Positions 28,657-38,769 of a stretch of DNA of 64,000 nucleotides are shown here, one piece after another; position 1 is the first letter of the stretch; every line of letters starts with the position of its first letter. Position numbers and translations under genes: made by a program. The notes below the pieces were generated by a model that saw nothing but the letters and a program-made list of their open reading frames with translations, was not told the origin of the DNA and made no database searches. This stretch comes from Calvatia gigantea (taxonomy: Eukaryota > Basidiomycota > Agaricomycetes > Agaricales > Lycoperdaceae). The stretch covers positions 3,162,001 to 3,226,000 of the forward strand of contig JACAAK010000004.1 of the NCBI GenBank assembly GCA_025093985.1, read 5' to 3'.

Positions 28657-29052
28657 TTACTGAGGCGGATCTGAAGAGAATCCCAGAAAGCCCAAAGCGT
28701 CGTCGTCGATCAGAGAGAGAATACCAGAACAGAGGTGGAGCAACCAAAGCGGAACAGTTCTGCTGCAACCCAGAATGGGGAGCGGACCTAAAGCGGTCGA
28801 ACCAGACCGGAGATGACGGTTTGCCAGATCAAAAACCAAGAACGGGTAACAACGTGTCAGCATCATGTAGGACTGCTGTGCGTAGTGCACGCGTTCACAA
28901 CATGGGTCAGACAGGGTATCAAGTGGACCAAAGGCACCACTGTCTCCCAGGTTGAAAGCGACCGTAGCCTCCTCAAACTCTACCAGCGTGCTAACGCGGT
29001 CCGAGTGAGCGGCGGTCGGGGCCCATAACCTGTTGAGAGAACGAGTAGACAT
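28657..29052 (-). CDS. Short open frame at the element's 5' end (unrecognised)
   Basis: It begins at an ATG inside the right LTR (minus strand, 29052), reads through the primer-binding site as NRLWAP, and continues for 131 codons to 28657. It is the only frame of note near the element's 5' end and this part is more GC-rich than the rest of the interior. I recognise no gag or zinc-knuckle motif. It could be a gag remnant, a leader peptide or chance. Confidence 0.25.
   Translation of the reverse strand: MSTRSLNRLWAPTAAHSDRVSTLVEFEEATVAFNLGDSGAFGPLDTLSDPCCERVHYAQQSYMMLTRCYPFLVFDLANRHLRSGSTALGPLPILGCSRTVPLWLLHLCSGILSLIDDDALGFLGFSSDPPQ
29019..29030 (-). other. Primer-binding site matching the initiator tRNA-Met anticodon arm
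   Basis: The plus strand reads GGGCCCATAACC directly against the LTR. Its complement GGTTATGGGCCC pairs with the anticodon stem-loop of eukaryotic initiator tRNA-Met, not its CCA end. Drosophila copia is the known precedent for priming by an internally cleaved initiator tRNA. Confidence 0.8.
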
Positions 29053-29573
29053 CCCAATATAAGTTCACACTACCTAAGCGTGTAGGCGTCAGCGGTGGAG
29101 GGTAGTCGTATTCATCCGGGAGACGGTCCAGTAGGAGAGGCGCATGGTAGCGGACATAGTCCTGCTTATACCATCGTACTCAGAGAGTCTTGAGGAGAAG
29201 GGAAGCGATGCTTAGAGAAGCTAGCGTAGAAGAGAGAAGACATAGTGTCTTACGCCAAAGGGCGTATCCAAAGGGATTACATACAGGGAATCTACATAGG
29301 TATTATATACTATTAGTCCCTGGTCTGTGCACTCTAAACCCTTATACGGGTGAGGTCTAACTACCAGTAGCATAATGTGTGCATACTGTGCATGTCCGCA
29401 TGTACTAGAAGGTTCCATGCGTAGTATCTACCTGCTACTTACAGTGCGGTATCCTACATGCGTAGTCCATAATAGTGTCCGTTATTATCGACCCTCTGAA
29501 GGTGAAATACTCGAACCCCGTTTCAGCTATAAATAGACTGAACCAACGTAGTGGTACGGAGCGAGATTCAACA
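29031..29573 (-). repeat. LTR, right copy (5' LTR in element orientation)
   Basis: 543 bp, apparently identical to 22,877-23,419. Directly followed by the CAACC target duplicate. Confidence 0.97.
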
Positions 29574-29578
29574 CAACC
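29574..29578. repeat. Target-site duplication, right (CAACC)
   Basis: Matches 22872-22876; see the retroelement entry. Confidence 0.95.
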
Positions 29579-30698
29579 CCTCACGTTCTGTAGGTCGTAC
29601 CGTTAATTGCAAAAGCCCATCCGTCAAGAACAGTCTGAGGTAACGCCACTGGTTGATTGCCCCACTGCGTTCCTTCGCTGCCACGCACTCATGAGAAGGT
29701 CTTTACACCAAGGGAACTGAACATATTGTGCATACCCTTCGACAACAGGAGGAGACACCGGTGCCTTCCCTTCGTCCTTGTTGATCGTAAATTTCACCGA
29801 AACATTTTCAGTCTGTTGCCGCTTCTCAGGTGACCCCTCATCGTCACCGTCAGTGTCAGGCAAAGACTCAAGGTCGCCATTTGAATCATAATCATACAGG
29901 TCTGCCCTCAACTTTGCAATTTCCTCGGGGACGTCTTGTCGAAGGTCACATGGTGTGCCATTCTTGGTAGGTCTTTTCGTAGAGAGCACTTTGGGTATTT
30001 AAGTAATCAGTGTGGACTTTGGTGGAAGGGTTTTGGAACTTACAATGACGAAGATAATGACCTGAGTCGACAAGTAGAAGTGACTTTGCGAAGATTGCTT
30101 TCGGAAGAACCGCCCGGCCTCGACTTTTAGCCAAATAAAGGTAGAATTTTGTGTCAATGAAGGAGGGATTGTCGAGTGATTGGAATAGGGCTGTCTTGGT
30201 ATAGATACATAATATGGTTAAGAGGGATAGGTCATCGGTGACATTAAAGGATAGGGTGATTTTAATGTGCGTCTTCCCCTTATACCGGACAGATTCTGAG
30301 TATGAGCCAAGTTGGCAGTTCGCCTTGAGAGAAACATTGCAGAACTCTTTCTCATGGACCAGTTGTGATTCATCCGTCGGATAGGTAACCTTGACCGAGA
30401 TTGTAACATCCCCGAAGGGCAATGACGAGTACAATGTCTCAAAAGACAAATCAACGCATCCTATTAATTCCTGGGATCGAGGGGCTGTACCCAAAGCCCT
30501 ATACTGGAAGCGTTCGATGACTTGGAATCGCCAGCCAAATCCACAAACTGGGGAATTGTATGCTGCTATTGATTGTTCACTTGAGGGCTCCAACCGAGGG
30601 TAGGTAATAACACTCGTGACTTGAGGTGGTTGGCCATTCCATCTGTCCTCGAGGTCCTTTTGGCAGATGGGGATATTGGAAATATCACTGGGAAGCAT
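29579..30698 (-). pseudogene. 5' half of BTB gene split by the LTR element (paralogue C)
   Basis: Starts at the ATG at 30698 (MLPSDISN). It reads WNGQPPQVTSVITYPRLEP, CGFGWRFQVIERFQYR, DTKFYLYLAKSRGRA and LPKAIFAKSLLLVDSGHYL. After an intron come the acidic linker LRADLYDYDSNGDLESLPD and an exon with FAINGTTYRT ending at a GTGAGG donor. The retroelement lies only a few bases into that intron. The remaining exons are at 22,237-22,876. Order, phase and motifs match the intact paralogues on both sides, so this was one gene before the insertion. Confidence 0.75.
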
Positions 30699-32227
30699 TA
30701 TGGTGGCCGTTCGAATCCAGGAGGCAGGCAGGCCGGTTCTACATGCCAAGTGTAAAAATAAGGGCTGCAATATCCAACGAACCCGTCATAACTCAGTCAC
30801 CCCAGCGCTTGGTACTTAGCAGGAGGTCGGTTGGAATTTGGCTAGGAATCACGTAAAAGGTTGTCATCACTTGGTCCAACCCGAGCACGACCTGACGTGA
30901 CGTGTTGGCATATTTGATCCGTGATGAATTCATCCCAACCGCACGCTACATTATTTACGTAAATGTTATACTTCCTCGGAAAACACAACTTGGTTGCGGA
31001 AATGCCTGACCATAAAAGCGTCACCCACCCGGCGCCACATTCTCCAGCCCTCCCTCCACGCCATACCCTCAAATTCAGGTGTTGGCTTTTCATAGGAGCA
31101 CATGCCGTGCAATATTAATGTGCAACCCAACTGCAATGGCCCTGAGGCTGCAAACACACATTTTATGCTAACTTGAGATGATTGAGCACCCTCAAGTAGT
31201 GCAATCTGCCCGGAGAGGCCAATATATTCCTGTCCTGTCATTCTCGAACTCTCGACACAACATTTTACTCGGAGTGGATAACTAGATGGTGGACGATTGA
31301 TGAGCATATACCAACAAAGTGTCAATGGCAGTCGAGGAGGTTGAGTTTGGTCGTAGGTGGGTACTTAAGTCCTCCTTCCCATTTGCTAAAATAAAAGTTG
31401 ATCTGAAGCCTCTGCAGTCAGATATCTTCGGGCTTACCCCCACCCTTCCGCCAAGCACACTCGGGCCGTTAGTGCAGTGCCTCCCCAGACAGGATTGGCC
31501 CCCAAAGGCTCAAACAGTGTCGGGGCTACTTGTTGGATTAACACTAAGCCCCCCGCGTCAACCCCTCCCCCCGAGTGTCAAAGGAGCAGACCCACTCGAT
31601 CTATCAACTAGGTAAGTCAATGACCTCGGTTGTCTGTCTATCAGTACACTCAGACTAAGCTATAGTTTCCCATGGTCTTGAAATACTGACATATCAGATA
31701 TGCTTTTATTATATATCCGGGACATTGACTTATCCGGGAACAACAATGGAGATTGAGGTCTAACTGTTTTTTTTTCTGTTAAATCATCAATTGATGGTCG
31801 GTTTGAGGTCTAACTGTGCTCACTTGTTAACATCACTTGCTGTCTCAGTACGTCAAAACAATTGATGCACTGCAGGGATCTAAGAATGCCTTGATATTCA
31901 TGTGGGTGATGACCCTTTTTGTGAGAGGCAACCTCACTAACTTCAAGCTTTAACCATGGGTCGCATCCATAGTTGGGGGGTGGTCGGGTTCCAGATTCGC
32001 CACCAACTTTGAACAGTTACTGTCCCTTCAACTCCACGACTCTTCACCTCCTGTCCGTACACAGAAACCTTCATGCACCCCAAAAAAACCACCCAAATCG
32101 CTCCATGACATTGACATTGACAGGCTCAAGACTACTAAAAATACAGTGGTCCCCATGTTATTAAACCCCCTGGTGAGAGGGGGAGGGGGGCTCTAAGCAT
32201 ACCTTCTCATATCCACGATCATAAATC
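30699..32227. other. Intergenic region with no convincing gene
   Basis: About 1.5 kb. A 119-codon minus-strand frame at 30966-31325 and shorter ones have no recognisable motif or splice partners. TGAGGTCTAACTG occurs twice, near 31,754 and 31,804. The last part is the promoter of the next gene. Confidence 0.4.
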
Positions 32228-33420
32228 ATGGCCCAAACCTCACCACCCCCAGGAGGCATCCCAGCATCACCAGACAAAAGTGTAGCCTACGCTTTCAGCA
32301 CTGCACTCGGCTTGGGTTTTTACCTAGTCACCCTCATGTTCACGATCCGATGGTTGCTTTTTGCCGATGAGGGGTGGAAGCGAAGAAAAATCATCAACCG
32401 ACCGATGGTCCTTGTGACCATTTTCATATTTGTGCTAACAATGGCCTATTCCGCTCTGGACTTGAAGGGCGCTATGGACGAAATACGCTTTCTAATGACC
32501 AATCCGGATGCCCAATACGGTAGTCCAATGTGGATGAACATTTGCAAGGTGACAATGAGAAATTTGGAAAGAAAGCCATGTCTGACGTCATTAACTCCTA
32601 GTGCATGTTTGCAAACTCGATTGCTCTCGCGGCCGATCTGGTTCTTGTATGTCCCAAGACTTTCCCCTCTACTCAAGTGTTAATCCTTCCTAGATATATC
32701 GATGTTATACTGTATACGCCAAGAGTCTTTGGATCATCTCTTTCCCCTGCTTCCTTTGGGTGGGCGGCGTCGTTTGCACTGGAATGCAGATGTATCTCCA
32801 AATCACCCACCTTCACAACCCGCATCTTGGGCCATATATTTGGGCATCTGTCAATATGACTGTTGGGCCTGGAATTGTCCTTATACCTTTTTGGGGATCC
32901 ACAACTATCTTAAATGTTTACTGCACTGGTAAGTCATCAACATCACTCATGTGTATCACCGTGCTGGAAAGGGAATCTAGCTTTGCTGGTCAAGCGTATC
33001 TACCGGGCATCAGCTAAATCGGAGATATCCGCAACCGCCAGACAGTTCCGTTTCATTGGACGTATCATTGCGGAGTCTGGCATTATATACATGTCCATTT
33101 CTCTGGCACACTTCGTGGTCTGGTTCACGTATGACAACTTCGCCATCCAGATCATTGGTGTTCTTGTGGGTTTCTGGCCAATCGAGGGAGTAAATACTGA
33201 CGATTGAATCGGACTCCAACAACAGAACGTCCCGCTCATCGGCATAGCGTTCAACCTTATCCTCATCCGCGTTGCACACAGTAGGGTTGAAGGTATCGAT
33301 GAAAGCGTGATGGGAGAGTTCACATCAATTGAGTTCGATAGAGGTCCTGCTCATACTGTCGACTCCCGTCTAGAACGTAAAGGGTTTGATCCGGAGAGTC
33401 AAGTATTGGACACACGTTAA
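32228..33420 (+). CDS. Orphan seven-transmembrane protein (basidiomycete family)
   Basis: MAQTSPPPGG start, then successive hydrophobic helices: FSTALGLGFYLVTLMFTIRW, MVLVTIFIFVLTMAYSAL, ANSIALAADLVLIYRCYTVY, LWIISFPCFLWVGGVV, VGPGIVLIPFWGSTTILNV, a basic loop LLVKRIYRASAKSE, IIYMSISLAHFVVWFTY and a last helix VPLIGIAFNLILIRVA. Five or so GT-AG introns join these, for example at 32550-32604. This looks like the large fungal set of uncharacterised 7-TM proteins without a known ligand. The C-terminal tail ends in GFDPESQVLDTR, and its last ~20 codons are duplicated at 18,409 as the start of segment R. Confidence 0.65.
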
Positions 33421-34408
33421 ATTGGACATCATCCCGTCCCCCTCCTAATCGCGACGACCTTTCGTGAATTACGTGAGTATGCACAAAACCTTGTAACCAG
33501 TCCCCTCTTTAATTGCCACTAGCCATGCGCTCACGCGTCACAGTTATTGTGTCTCTCATTTTTTCTGTGGATTTACGGATAGCCTTTCCTAGGAATGGCT
33601 GTTTGACCAACATGATTCAGTCCAGTTTCAAACCACAACCCCCTAGTACCTTCTCTGCCTTTTCACGTGGCGATGTCATTCGCCGTTCGAGCAGCGATCG
33701 GGAGAATCTAACTTATTTGCACCCACCGACCGGTAACTTGTAAGCCTGCAATGAGCAGAGCTGTTAACATACCGCGATTGCTGTACAATGATGTCACTGG
33801 TGTAAATGTCCAGTAGGTACGCGTTAGCAATACGAGGGGTCGATCCCATGCCTTGCTACTGGCCAGCGGGTGGGCGATACCACATCGGCGAAAGCCAATC
33901 GGTCTTGGTCAGGACCTTATGCCGGGTGCAACTCCCTTCCGTCACCTTTAGGTACCATGCTGAGGTGTTAATAGTCGATGCCTGAATACCCGTTCTCTGT
34001 CCTCCCAGTTCCTACAAGCGCCCGCACGTCCTGCATCTTCTGACACCCGGCACCTCCGCTCTTCCACAGTCTCGGTCAATGCGCGACACTGGGGGAGGCG
34101 AAACTGAGGTCGACAGGCCACCGAAAACATAAATTACCTTGCTGCGTCGCAGTGAACCCATTGGTTTCATATCTCATCCATCGAAAAGTTGGTCTCTCTG
34201 ACGGAGTATTCATGACAAACTATTGGCAATTTTTATGCGGAAGTGCTGTCCTTATACCCACCTGAGTACGGAAGCAAGGTGGAGGGGAAGTAACCAATTG
34301 CTTGTCGCCAGTCTCATATTCAGACAGTTGTAGCCGCTGCGAAACTGTCAAGCATCGTGGCATGCTTGTTATAGAAAACATTGCACAAAAAGTAACGATA
34401 TTCCGGGT
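33360..34408. repeat. Duplicated segment R, copy 2 (better-preserved copy)
   Basis: Matches 18,409-19,405. It begins inside the last codons of the 7-TM gene and ends shortly before the stop of BTB paralogue E. It contains a 76-codon plus-strand frame (33513-33743) shared with copy 1, which I do not consider a gene. Compared with copy 1, the right-hand 280 bp is longer by many single bases. Confidence 0.85.
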
Positions 34409-34442
34409 TTGATCGTTCGAATCCAAGTCTACCTTCGTGACT

Positions 34443-36344
34443 TCACAATTTCCTACTCTTTTTGGCCCCCCCCCCTTTTGCCTTAACCGGTGAAAGAGAA
34501 TTCCAACCATTACCCGACACTGCAGAGTCCATTGTCAGCGGGGCAGCATCACCGGAAAAAATGCCACTGGTAGATGGCCGATTGAAGGGGTGCCCTGGGG
34601 GGGTGGTAGGTACAACTGGTGTCGGGGGAGGCAGCCAAGGTTCGGGAATCCCATTCGTCAGTGCGTTCCACGCGCTGCGCGTATTATCACCACGTAACCT
34701 TCTCATGGTGAAGGCCAGCACGCGAAAGCAGTGTGGTTTTGTTCCTAGCACTATCAACTGCAGCATATTGTCCAGGTCCCGAGCAACCCCCGGGGAGAAA
34801 TTGTCGACTAGAAAGTCGACCTCTAGCTCAATTACTTCCTGGTATCTTGGGAAATAGATGTCAAAATAGGCTTGGGAAATTACTTGTCGCGACTGACTTG
34901 GAGGTGAAAACGGAAAAGAGCTCGGTGATAACGTTGGATACACCAAGGTTTTTCCTTATTCCTTCCTTGGCGAGACTTTTAAGCACCGGTAGATCAGCCT
35001 AGGGAGGTTATGGTTACCAAGCACTCCAAATTCCTGGGGATCGGGGCACGTACATAGTCCGCGAAACGATACATCGATTTCGGGGAACAGCTAATGAAGT
35101 CCGGATCCAAAGGGGATTTGGCGTAAGAAGACCATCCTCTTTCCCCTCGAGACCTGAACTCATTGAACCGAATGATGGAAGTGTATGTATAGAAAACAAA
35201 TGCCTTCCAGCTATACGGTGGATGTGAGCGAAGGAATTGGATTAATCAGCCGGCTTACGTTTTGTATGCGGTCCCGTTAATTGCAAAGGCTCGTCCATTC
35301 TGAACCTGATCTGCGGAATCCTGCTTGGCTTGGTCTACGGGCCCATTCATCTCCTCACTGTCGAATAAATTATTAACGATGTCGGTTGAAACCCCGTAGG
35401 GGTACCTCAGAGTGTTCTTACTTTTCTTGTATATCGGGAGGCTCTGAAGCCTTTTCCTTTCCTTTACCATCTGGCTCTTCTTCCAGGTCACTATCAGAGC
35501 CATAATCATAAATATCCGGGTTCAACTTAGCGATCTCTTCTGGATCATCTCGCCGAAGATTGCATGACGTTCCGTTGGCAAACCCAGTAGCCGGAGAAAT
35601 CACTAGAGTGATATTAGTTCCCTACTTTCAAAAGCAATGGAGGGATAACCCACAGTCCTGCAGGTAAGTGCCGCTATCAATCAAGAGTTGCGACCTCGCG
35701 AATACTGCTTTAGGGATACCAGCTCGGCCTTGGGCCCGAGCTGAGAAGAGATAGAACTTCGTGTCGACAAAGGAAGGCCCGTCAAGCGAGTGATGGAGAG
35801 CCTTTCTTGTGTTGACTGACGAAGTGGTGGGAAGAGCAAGATCGTCTGAAGTGTTGAAGGTAAGAGTGATCTCGAAAACGGACCCTCCTTTATATTGAAA
35901 GGGTTCAACATAAGTTCCGATATTGGAATCTGATTTGACGGAGATGTTGGTGAACTCTTCCTCGTGGGCTAGTTTCGCGTTGCTTCCCGGATACGAGACC
36001 TTCACATTAATCTTGACGTCGCCCAACCTCGAAGAGCACTTGTGAGGCTGGAAAGTCGCATCCACCTGCCCCACTAGCTCTTGGACGCGAGAGTTTGGGC
36101 CCGTTGCCTGATAATGAAAGGTTTCGTCAAGGAGGAAACGCCATCCAAACCCGCAAGAGGGTGACGAATATCGCGTTTGACGGTGGTCGTCTTTGGGCCT
36201 TGAGTACGTTAGGTAGCTTGTGACTTGAGGCGGGTTGGCACCCCATCTATCTTCACGGAATTTTACGAGAGTGCCACGCCTCAAGGGAGTTAATGGACGT
36301 TTGATTGGCGACTTGGGGGACTCAATGGAGTCAGAAAGGTCCAT
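34443..36344 (-). CDS. BTB/POZ domain protein with MATH-like N-terminus, paralogue E
   Basis: Intact minus-strand gene starting MDLSDSIESPKSPIKRPL at 36344. The N-terminal beta region has WGANPPQVTSYLTYSRPK and CGFGWRFLLDETFHYQ. The BTB core has DTKFYLFSARAQGRAGIPKA and VFARSQLLIDSGTYLQD. The acidic linker is IYDYGSDSDLEEEPDGKG, followed by GRAFAINGTAYKT and WKAFVFYTYTSIIRF, then SPKSMYRFADYV, YQEVIELEVDFLVDNFSPG and CFRVLAFTMRRLRGD. The Pro-rich tail ends in KKSRKL. It is the clearest full-length member of the local family and the reference for judging the others. Substrate or partner is unknown; a cullin-3 adaptor role is only a family-level possibility. Confidence 0.8.
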
Positions 36345-36746
36345 GATGGGGCGTGAGGTACCAAGGTATCCGTGTCCTTCTGGTATCGATCTTATACCTC
36401 TTCTCCTCTTCTAGATGCCAACAGAACATCAAGTAACCTGGAGGGTAATTTGAAAAGGCAATGGATTCCGTAGAACACTCAATATTCAATGTCGATGCAA
36501 GTATGCGCAGCAGAACCCGCATGGGCTTGATGACCGAAATCCTGAGATAGCTAACACCTGAAAAAAATTCTAAAAATACATACGCACCAGAAGATACTGG
36601 TCGAGGGGGTATCGGAAGAAATGTTAGTAGTTGGTGACCTTAGGCAACATTTGCCGGTCCGGCAGTTGAAGACGTGTAGGTATCTTAAAGTTCCCTCTAG
36701 TACTCCTTGAGTTACACAGTATGCATAGTCCCAAAGAAAGAAAGCG
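36345..36746. other. Intergenic between BTB paralogue E and the next 7-TM gene
   Basis: About 400 bp, nothing recognised. Confidence 0.4.
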
Positions 36747-38769
36747 TCATGATAACGATGAAGTACTCGCACTTCCAGCGCCCAACGTCCGCGAAGAATC
36801 AGCAGAAGCAGAAATGAACGGAAGAGGTCGGAAGGTTGCAGCAGCAGGCCTCGTAATAAACGAATCCGCAGCGGGTATGGTATTCATAGCCATGCCTGCC
36901 TTCCTGGGGCCCTTCGGCCGAGGTAAATCCCATTTCCTTCTCTTCCTCACATCCTCTGGCTTCTTCGCCTCACCCGTCGCAGTTATTTTCCCTTGGCTCG
37001 TCCGTCGCTCTTCCGATTTGGCTCTCTTAGGAAAATTTGGTGCATCCTGAGCCGCCCCATGTTCATTCTGGAAGTTCACCCGTTGCCCCTCTGCTGCTTG
37101 CCTCGTCCGAGGATCTTGACCTGGGAAATTGTGAAATAACTCCTCGACTTCATCCTCTGGCAATCTCATAAATTGCCTTGTCGAAGATCTATGAGTGGAG
37201 GGGATCGAGGGGGGCCGAGAAGGTCGATCGGACCAGGGGAATTTCTTCTCCGACTTCGATGACCTTGACGACCTGAAGATCGCCTCCAGCGACGCTGGAT
37301 AAGGAGGTTCGTTGGCAAATGTTTTTTGTGGGATTAGGGGTGGAATTGAAGCATTGTCTTCATGTTTCTTCCAGAAGCACCATGCCCGAAATACATCCTG
37401 TCGTTTTAGAAGCAAGCAATTAGTCCAGGCCCCTTTGTCGTTGGATTGTTTGACATACGGCTTGTGTTCCGAATATTAAAAAGACGACTGTACCAGCTGT
37501 CTCACCCTGAGTCCGGAAACTGTCACGAAAGTGGCAAAGACACAAACCTGTGGCTGCGAATATATCTGCTGAGAGACTCGAACCAAACACGGAAACAATA
37601 TTGACACTGAGGGGGATGCTTAGTATGTCCTGTCTTCGGAAGGAATAATCCTTACGCCACTCCGAGGCCAATATAGAGACCAAATACCAATACCCGTGCA
37701 ACGAGTGTCGTCGGAAGCTGACTTGGTAAACCAGCAGATCGCCTAGTGCGCCAGTTCCGGTAGATAACCACAACCAGCGCGACTTCAACCTCACATCAGC
37801 AACCCAGCCCGAGGGATATGAAAATGTACATGCCTTCCAAGACCATGATGATTAGGCAAACCAACAGTGTGAAAATTGTCATTGCAAGAAACCTGGCAAT
37901 GGACCGGGTAAATGTATCTATGTCGCACAAAATACAGGGCCTACTCACAGAGGGGCATGGCGGAGGGAGCAAAAAAGAAACCTGTGGTGACGATTGACCT
38001 TGCTCGGATTTTGAATAGATAGCTAAGAGCGCAATCAGGGTTCCGTCATCCAGAGTCAAAAGAGGTGCATACAATCAAAGCTGCCATTGTAAACGAACAC
38101 TGGGCGACATAAGGACTACTCAGTATCTATAAAATATAGTACCATTGGTTTCCTCTGAAAGGCTGCGAAATCACTCACAACAGCCATCGGGAACGGATTC
38201 GAGGTGCTTAGCTGATGCCCTCTTAAAGTGTGTAACATATAGTGAACCAAAGCCAGCACGGCAACAGACCACCTGTGTAGGATTTCACGAGTTGTTCCAA
38301 TGCATGGATGGATTGTGGACTCACATAGGTGTGATACCGTAGAGCAGCGATGCCTGTGCAACACATAATGACAGATCAGGTTCTGGGCCAGTTTGCTGCT
38401 TAGAATAAAACCTAAAAACGATTACCAGGAGGTAAGTTTCAACTGGATATGAGATGGCAGAAACGACCAAGTGGGTACCGCACTCACAACAGCAGAGAGA
38501 ATATACCAGAGAATATCCACGTTATACAGAGATTGACGAGTGTTGGATGTCGTTTTGCGTTGCTTGAGAATAAAAACGTGATGACAACGATGGGGAGAAG
38601 GATGTTGTTTCCAATGAGGTTGAAGTAGATCCATGTGTTCAGGAGTACCTCCTTCGAGTCTCCCAACTCTTCCTCTGTTACCCCTTTCAACGGAAATGTT
38701 AGGCAGGCCGAAGAATGTGACAATGTCGTACTCACTCTTCATAAGAATCATGATGCTCATTGGTGCCAT
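36747..38769 (-). CDS. Orphan seven-transmembrane protein with long cytosolic tail
   Basis: Minus-strand gene from the ATG at 38769 (MAPMSIMILMK). Exons in order give GVTEEELGDSKEVLLNTWIY with NNILLPIVVITFLF, LVNLCITWIFSGIFSLLL, YSKQQTGPEPDLSLCVAQAS, LLYGITPM joined to WSVAVLALVHYMLHTL, FTRSIARFLAMTIFTLLVCL, and a later exon with VVFLIFGTQ. That last block joins RQDVFRAWCFWKKHE, an arrangement common at the end of helix 7 in this fungal family. The ~220-residue tail is hydrophilic and basic (KRRKWDLPRPKGPRKAG). It looks GPCR-like in topology but no ligand or G-protein coupling is shown. Exact exon edges in 37.4-38.1 kb are uncertain. Confidence 0.6.

Larger units (their letters stand above)
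22877..29573 (-). mobile_element. Non-autonomous LTR retroelement (LARD-like, Copia-type priming)
   Basis: A 6,697-bp insertion bounded by two 543-bp direct repeats and a 5-bp target duplication. Orientation is minus: the primer-binding site abuts the right LTR (29019-29030) and a purine tract abuts the left LTR (23420-23430). The 5,611-bp interior is dense with stop codons in all frames. I find no capsid, protease, integrase, reverse transcriptase or RNase H motif, so it must depend on proteins supplied in trans. That fits a large retrotransposon derivative. The LTR pair appears identical over its full length, which implies a very recent insertion. It sits in the intron of a BTB gene, a few bases after the donor of the exon ending in TYRT. 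Confidence 0.93.

Noticed and set aside
23420..29030. Interior of the retroelement as a mitochondrial or plasmid insertion
   Set aside because: No mitochondrial gene or tRNA is present, and the precise LTR, PBS, PPT and target duplication explain the whole interval.
30966..31325. 119-codon minus-strand frame as a gene
   Set aside because: No motif, no partner exons and no conserved start context; kept only as a note in the intergenic entry.
34395..34440. GTTCGAATCC at the end of segment R, as in a tRNA-derived SINE
   Set aside because: No A box at a suitable distance, no cloverleaf, and the site is at the wrong end for a SINE head.
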